From Takakia lepidozioides (taxonomy: Eukaryota; Streptophyta; Takakiopsida; Takakiales; Takakiaceae): a stretch of DNA of 60,000 nt. The notes beneath the pieces are model-generated. The model was not told the DNA's origin. It did no database searches and worked only from the letters and a program-made list of their open reading frames with translations. Of the stretch, positions 56,901 to 60,000 are shown one piece after another; positions within the stretch are counted from its first letter, which is position 1, and the number at the start of each line of letters is the position of its first letter. The position numbers and the translations under genes are program-made. Location of the stretch: NCBI GenBank assembly GCA_030704615.1, contig CM060733.1, positions 16,866,001 through 16,926,000 of the forward strand, read 5' to 3'.

Positions 56901-58005
56901 ATCTCCGTGCAACAGGTCCGTGCTCCTTGAGTGTTGAATTCCCCATGGATGCAAGTTTTGGCCTGCCTTGCCGTTTATGCATTTGACAGAGGTACAGACA
57001 CATAAACACATATATACGAAGACAGAGAGGTTACTGCCATCCTTTTAACACAGGATATGACTGATTCAGGCTACCTAGTTGTTATCCATGTACACCAAGA
57101 AAGATAGGAAACTGGAGCAAAGTCTATCTGACAATCAAACATAACACAGCCTCGCAAAGTTCTAGCATGTAGATCAATGCATGAGGAAGTAGTACGGAAA
57201 ACCTGTCAGCTTATGCCCTTGACCCTAGGCCATGTCTGTCAATCTCTAGTTTCACCCATCCATTTGATAGAGCTTTCCTCCCTTGATATATGCAGACTGA
57301 ACTGCTTCTCTTTTTACCCCACACCTTTGAGGCGTGGAAAGGTCCATGGGAAGAGATCATAGGCATTAAGGAGCCACCAACTCAAGCCTTTTAATGATAT
57401 GAAAGTTGCATGTGGTGCATCGTCTCACGCTCAGAATTGAGAGAGGTCTAAGGCTGGCATGAGGAAGGTCTTGCACTAAATGAAGCTTTATAAGCTAAAT
57501 CCTCGATATCTAGGATCCGGCCTTCGGAAAGCATGAGTATGGACAAGTGGATAAAGGCAAACTGTACGAAGAGAATGTACTCATGCTGTTCCCTGCGAGG
57601 GTTGGCTTGCCATATAGCCTTGCAGCCATTGGCCCCAAGAAAGTGTACTCATAAGACGACGTTTGCCGTAGCCTTGTGTGGCCATTCACCGCGTGCTCGG
57701 TTTGTGCGGAACACGAAGGGACAGAAACTACCTTTGTCAGGGGCTGACACCAGTAGTATGACTTACCTTTGAAACAGACAATTGATCCCAGTTTCCCAGA
57801 TATCCTCTCCAAATCCCTTTACACAAGCATCGATCTGCTGTGTGTGGTTTGCCCAAATAACTAGGCCCCAACAGGGCCTGGGCTTTTGGCTCAGCCTCGA
57901 GACTTTCAAAGTTGGTAAACAGAGGTACAGGCACAATTCCCTGGATGGATTTGAAGAGGACATCTCTCTGGTGAGAGTACCCAGGTGAGAGTACCCATTG
58001 ACCCC

Positions 58006-58056
<51 letters not shown>

Positions 58057-58462
58057 TGCTTGGCGTAAAGTTGCAGCTGTAGACTTGAAGTGGGAAGTTG
58101 CAGCTCCACAAGTTGTTGTAGACTTGAACTCCCCGAGAGAAAATGAGCGAAGATTGTGCTCATGGTGTAGATGCGAAGTGCACAATGTGTGATAGAGGTC
58201 AACTCGTATAAAAGGATCTTGTACATTGAAGTTTGGCTTTCCAGAAGTTTGTTTTTGGACGTTTCAAATTAGGGGCTAATGTGGGTATTGAAAAATGATT
58301 GCAGACCTGAGACCACAGGGCACCATAATACGGCATGATATTGTGGAGGCAGGCCCCATCCCTCAGCAACTACACCATCAGGGTGACCCATGTTGGTCTG
58401 CTTTCCAAATCACAACTTGTCATGGTCTACGGCTCGAGTGCTCCTCAGTGATGAAGCTCCAG
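53944..58462 (+). CDS. Plant SAM-like, coiled-coil and PH-domain protein (3' end unresolved)
   Basis: Exons that join in phase: 53944-54148, 54769-54881, 55187-55302, 55753-55855, 56034-56116, 56270-56333, 56801-56915, 58305-58462 (319 codons so far). The N-terminus (MAGMSEILDPLQFVEPEF) leads to a SAM-like helical region (LLWSLEQVRSWLEH, EGVDGLSLLTLQR, MSDSEWLLLK). A basic, Pro/Thr-rich linker follows, then a coiled coil (LEALEREVQSLRGEIVSSEE). VDHVDVVLRTAQLAGYLETR then leads into a PH-type fold: WKALPGEPPVDETDVDDWVL, RFLVLRGSSICFYLRAT, GTIIRHDIVEAGPIP and CHGLRLECSSVMKLQ. The last PH helix and the stop codon lie beyond 58462 and were not located. PH domains bind phosphoinositides, so a membrane-linked scaffold or signalling role is likely; the exact function is unknown to me. 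The segment 55082-55152 is a possible further exon (see findings). Confidence 0.75.
57641..58052 (+). repeat. Full unit of the HCF173-intron repeat, with GA run
   Basis: Lies in the intron between 56915 and 58305. It opens with ACTCATAAGACGACGTTTGC and contains CTACCTTTGTCAGGGGCTGA, GGCTCAGCCTCGAGACTTTC and GAGAGTACCC (twice in a row), then ends in a pure GA run at about 58010-58052. Colinear with the tandem units at 11731-12790, including the terminal GA run. Confidence 0.85.
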
Positions 58463-60000
58463 GTGTCTTTTCTGTTCTCGCCTGAGATCTCGTTTTGTAG
58501 CCTCCATTTGAGATTTATAATGAGTGTCAAAAGTTGGTTTCTGAGGATGGTAGGCCTGATGGATGGCGGTTGGGTGTTGTTTGGTGAAAGGTGGAGTGCT
58601 GGTTGTCAGCTATATGTGCAGGCTACAACTATCGCAATGATACAAAATTGAGTCCACCTGTAGAGAGTTCTCTTTCATTTTCCGCTGCATGGCTCAAAGT
58701 TTTACCACCTTTGCAAGATTCAGATCCACACAATGGGTATGCTGCCGTTTCTCTGGTGTTTGTAGAGCGAGGTCTGTCCTTCCTTCGGGGCTCAAGAATG
58801 CGCTGTTTTAGTTTTGGCTTTTCTCAGGTGTGGAGAATGCTGAGCTCGTCATGTCTTATGAGCTGAAACCTATTAATCAAACTTTTCATTCATGGTGCTA
58901 TGTATCAAACACTGATTCACACTCTTTTCTTTTGAAACAGTGAAGAAGGTGCTCTTTTTGGAGAGGATTAGTTGGCGTTGCAGCATGCCCACATCTTGAT
59001 GATTCAATACAACATGCACCAAAGTCAGGGACTGAGCTGGCATTGCCGGAAGGAGTTGGAAGCGGCCTAGATGAATGCAAGCCAAGGAATGTGAGGTGAG
59101 GAAAGAATGCGAAAGAAATTCAAGTGACCCTCATGAAGCCAGAGGCAGGTTTTAAGCACCTCCTTATATTGTGCTTAGGTTACAGGTGCAAAGGACTTGG
59201 AAAGTGGACTCTGCCTGCAATGGCCGAGTTGCAATTTTGCATAATGTCACCCATGTCAGCAATACATCATTACTTCAGATGGGGACAAAAGGATTGGAAG
59301 ATCGGTCAGAGAACAAGCAGATTGGCTATGAGACTTAGACCCGTGGAAGTGAAGCTTCCACATTATACATATAAAGAGTTTTTACATCCTTCTTCTAAGC
59401 TGAATGAAAGCCATAACATAACAGAGGCGGAGGTATGGGGTATAGTCACCAAGTTGAAAAGTATTAAATGCCACCTTCCTGTGCCTGCAAATTACTGGGG
59501 CACTGCCACTATCAGTATATGTAATACTAGTTATGCCTCTTCAATATACACCCCCTCCCCCAGTTAGCCTTGTATATGTCTGTGTAGGCTTGGTTGGTGA
59601 TCAGTTGCGTTCCTTCCACCTTTTAATTCTTAAGGAAAAAAGTTGGGAAGTCCACGGGGCCACTAAACCCATCTCCTCAAAAGACTCAGATCTCTTTGGA
59701 GGTCTTCAGAAACATAGACAATGTTGTTCATGCAAAATATTGGGATCATTGACCTTTCGATTTTAGCATGGTGTAAGTTGAATGGTCTGCTGGACATTCA
59801 GTTAATATCATTGTCTAATGAAGTCTTCACATGAATGGATGTCAAATATGAACCAAGAAACTAAATGACTTAATGACCCAGTTTCTCTTTTGGGGGCAAA
59901 ACTTGATTGTTGTCAAGCTTTCAGCAGGATCTTCCTCATTCCTACCTATACTTCCAGTTGATTTACAACTCCTGCGACAAAATAAATGCTACTGTTTGAC
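58463..60000. other. End of window: 3' part of the PH-domain gene and unassigned DNA
   Basis: The remaining exon(s) of the upstream gene should lie here but none could be fixed by phase and family sequence. An open frame at 59124-59567 (147 codons, for example RPVEVKLPHYTYKEFLHPSS) is not recognised and may be chance or a decayed element. Confidence 0.35.

Noticed and set aside
1-60000. CRISPR arrays, operons, phage or plasmid features
   Set aside because: The DNA is spliced plant nuclear sequence; direct repeats seen are transposon or minisatellite repeats without regular spacers.

Overview
The window is nuclear DNA of a land plant, most plausibly one with a large, transposon-rich genome such as a fern (lineage is inference). 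Four host genes with conventional GT-AG introns, two of them encoding plastid-targeted proteins of photosynthetic organisms, are separated by about 35 kb of nested plant transposons. Nothing looks prokaryotic: there are no operons, ribosome binding sites or CRISPR arrays.

Left part (1-17.2 kb). The broken 3' end of a Ty3/gypsy retrotransposon (1-2.0 kb) is followed by a 5'-truncated non-LTR retrotransposon of the restriction-like-endonuclease type on the minus strand (2.7-4.9 kb). Then come two complete, co-oriented host genes. The first is the GINS replication subunit PSF1 (5292-7427, 6 exons, 198 aa). The second is the psbA translation factor HCF173 (9117-17224, 14 exons, 592 aa). HCF173 intron 3 is swollen to 2.7 kb by tandem repeats that also occur dispersed elsewhere in the window.

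Centre (17.2-43 kb). This is a nest of transposons. It holds a 983-bp non-autonomous CACTA element (19577-20559). It also holds a Ty1/copia element (from 23457) whose LTR was split by an intronless copy of a MIKC*-type MADS-box gene flanked by an 11-bp target duplication. From 27400 there is a short-LTR element whose LTR carries tRNA-like A and B boxes and is itself hit by a 108-bp MITE. Next to it lies an 11.7-kb CACTA transposon (27934-39617). That element has a decayed TNP2-type transposase on the plus strand. Divergently, on the minus strand, it has an accessory gene whose last large exon encodes an FCP1/NIF-type HAD phosphatase domain. The CACTA element sits inside gag-only copia sequence, and an inverted second copy of that sequence lies at 40562-42340.

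Right part (43-60 kb). Three more host genes are seen. An RBL15-like rhomboid protease lies on the minus strand (48054 down to about 44287). A plastid thioredoxin of the x type (49428-51279, 2 exons, 190 aa) is divergently transcribed from it. A plant SAM-like/coiled-coil/PH-domain protein starts at 53944 and can be followed to 58462. An L1-type LINE remnant lies between the last two.

The host genes do not form a pathway: DNA replication, plastid translation, intramembrane proteolysis, plastid redox control and a signalling or scaffold protein. The most unusual content is in the mobile elements: the CACTA-borne phosphatase, the tRNA-like LTR, and the MADS retrocopy. Exon borders were set by eye from splice consensus, reading phase and remembered family sequence; no search was run.
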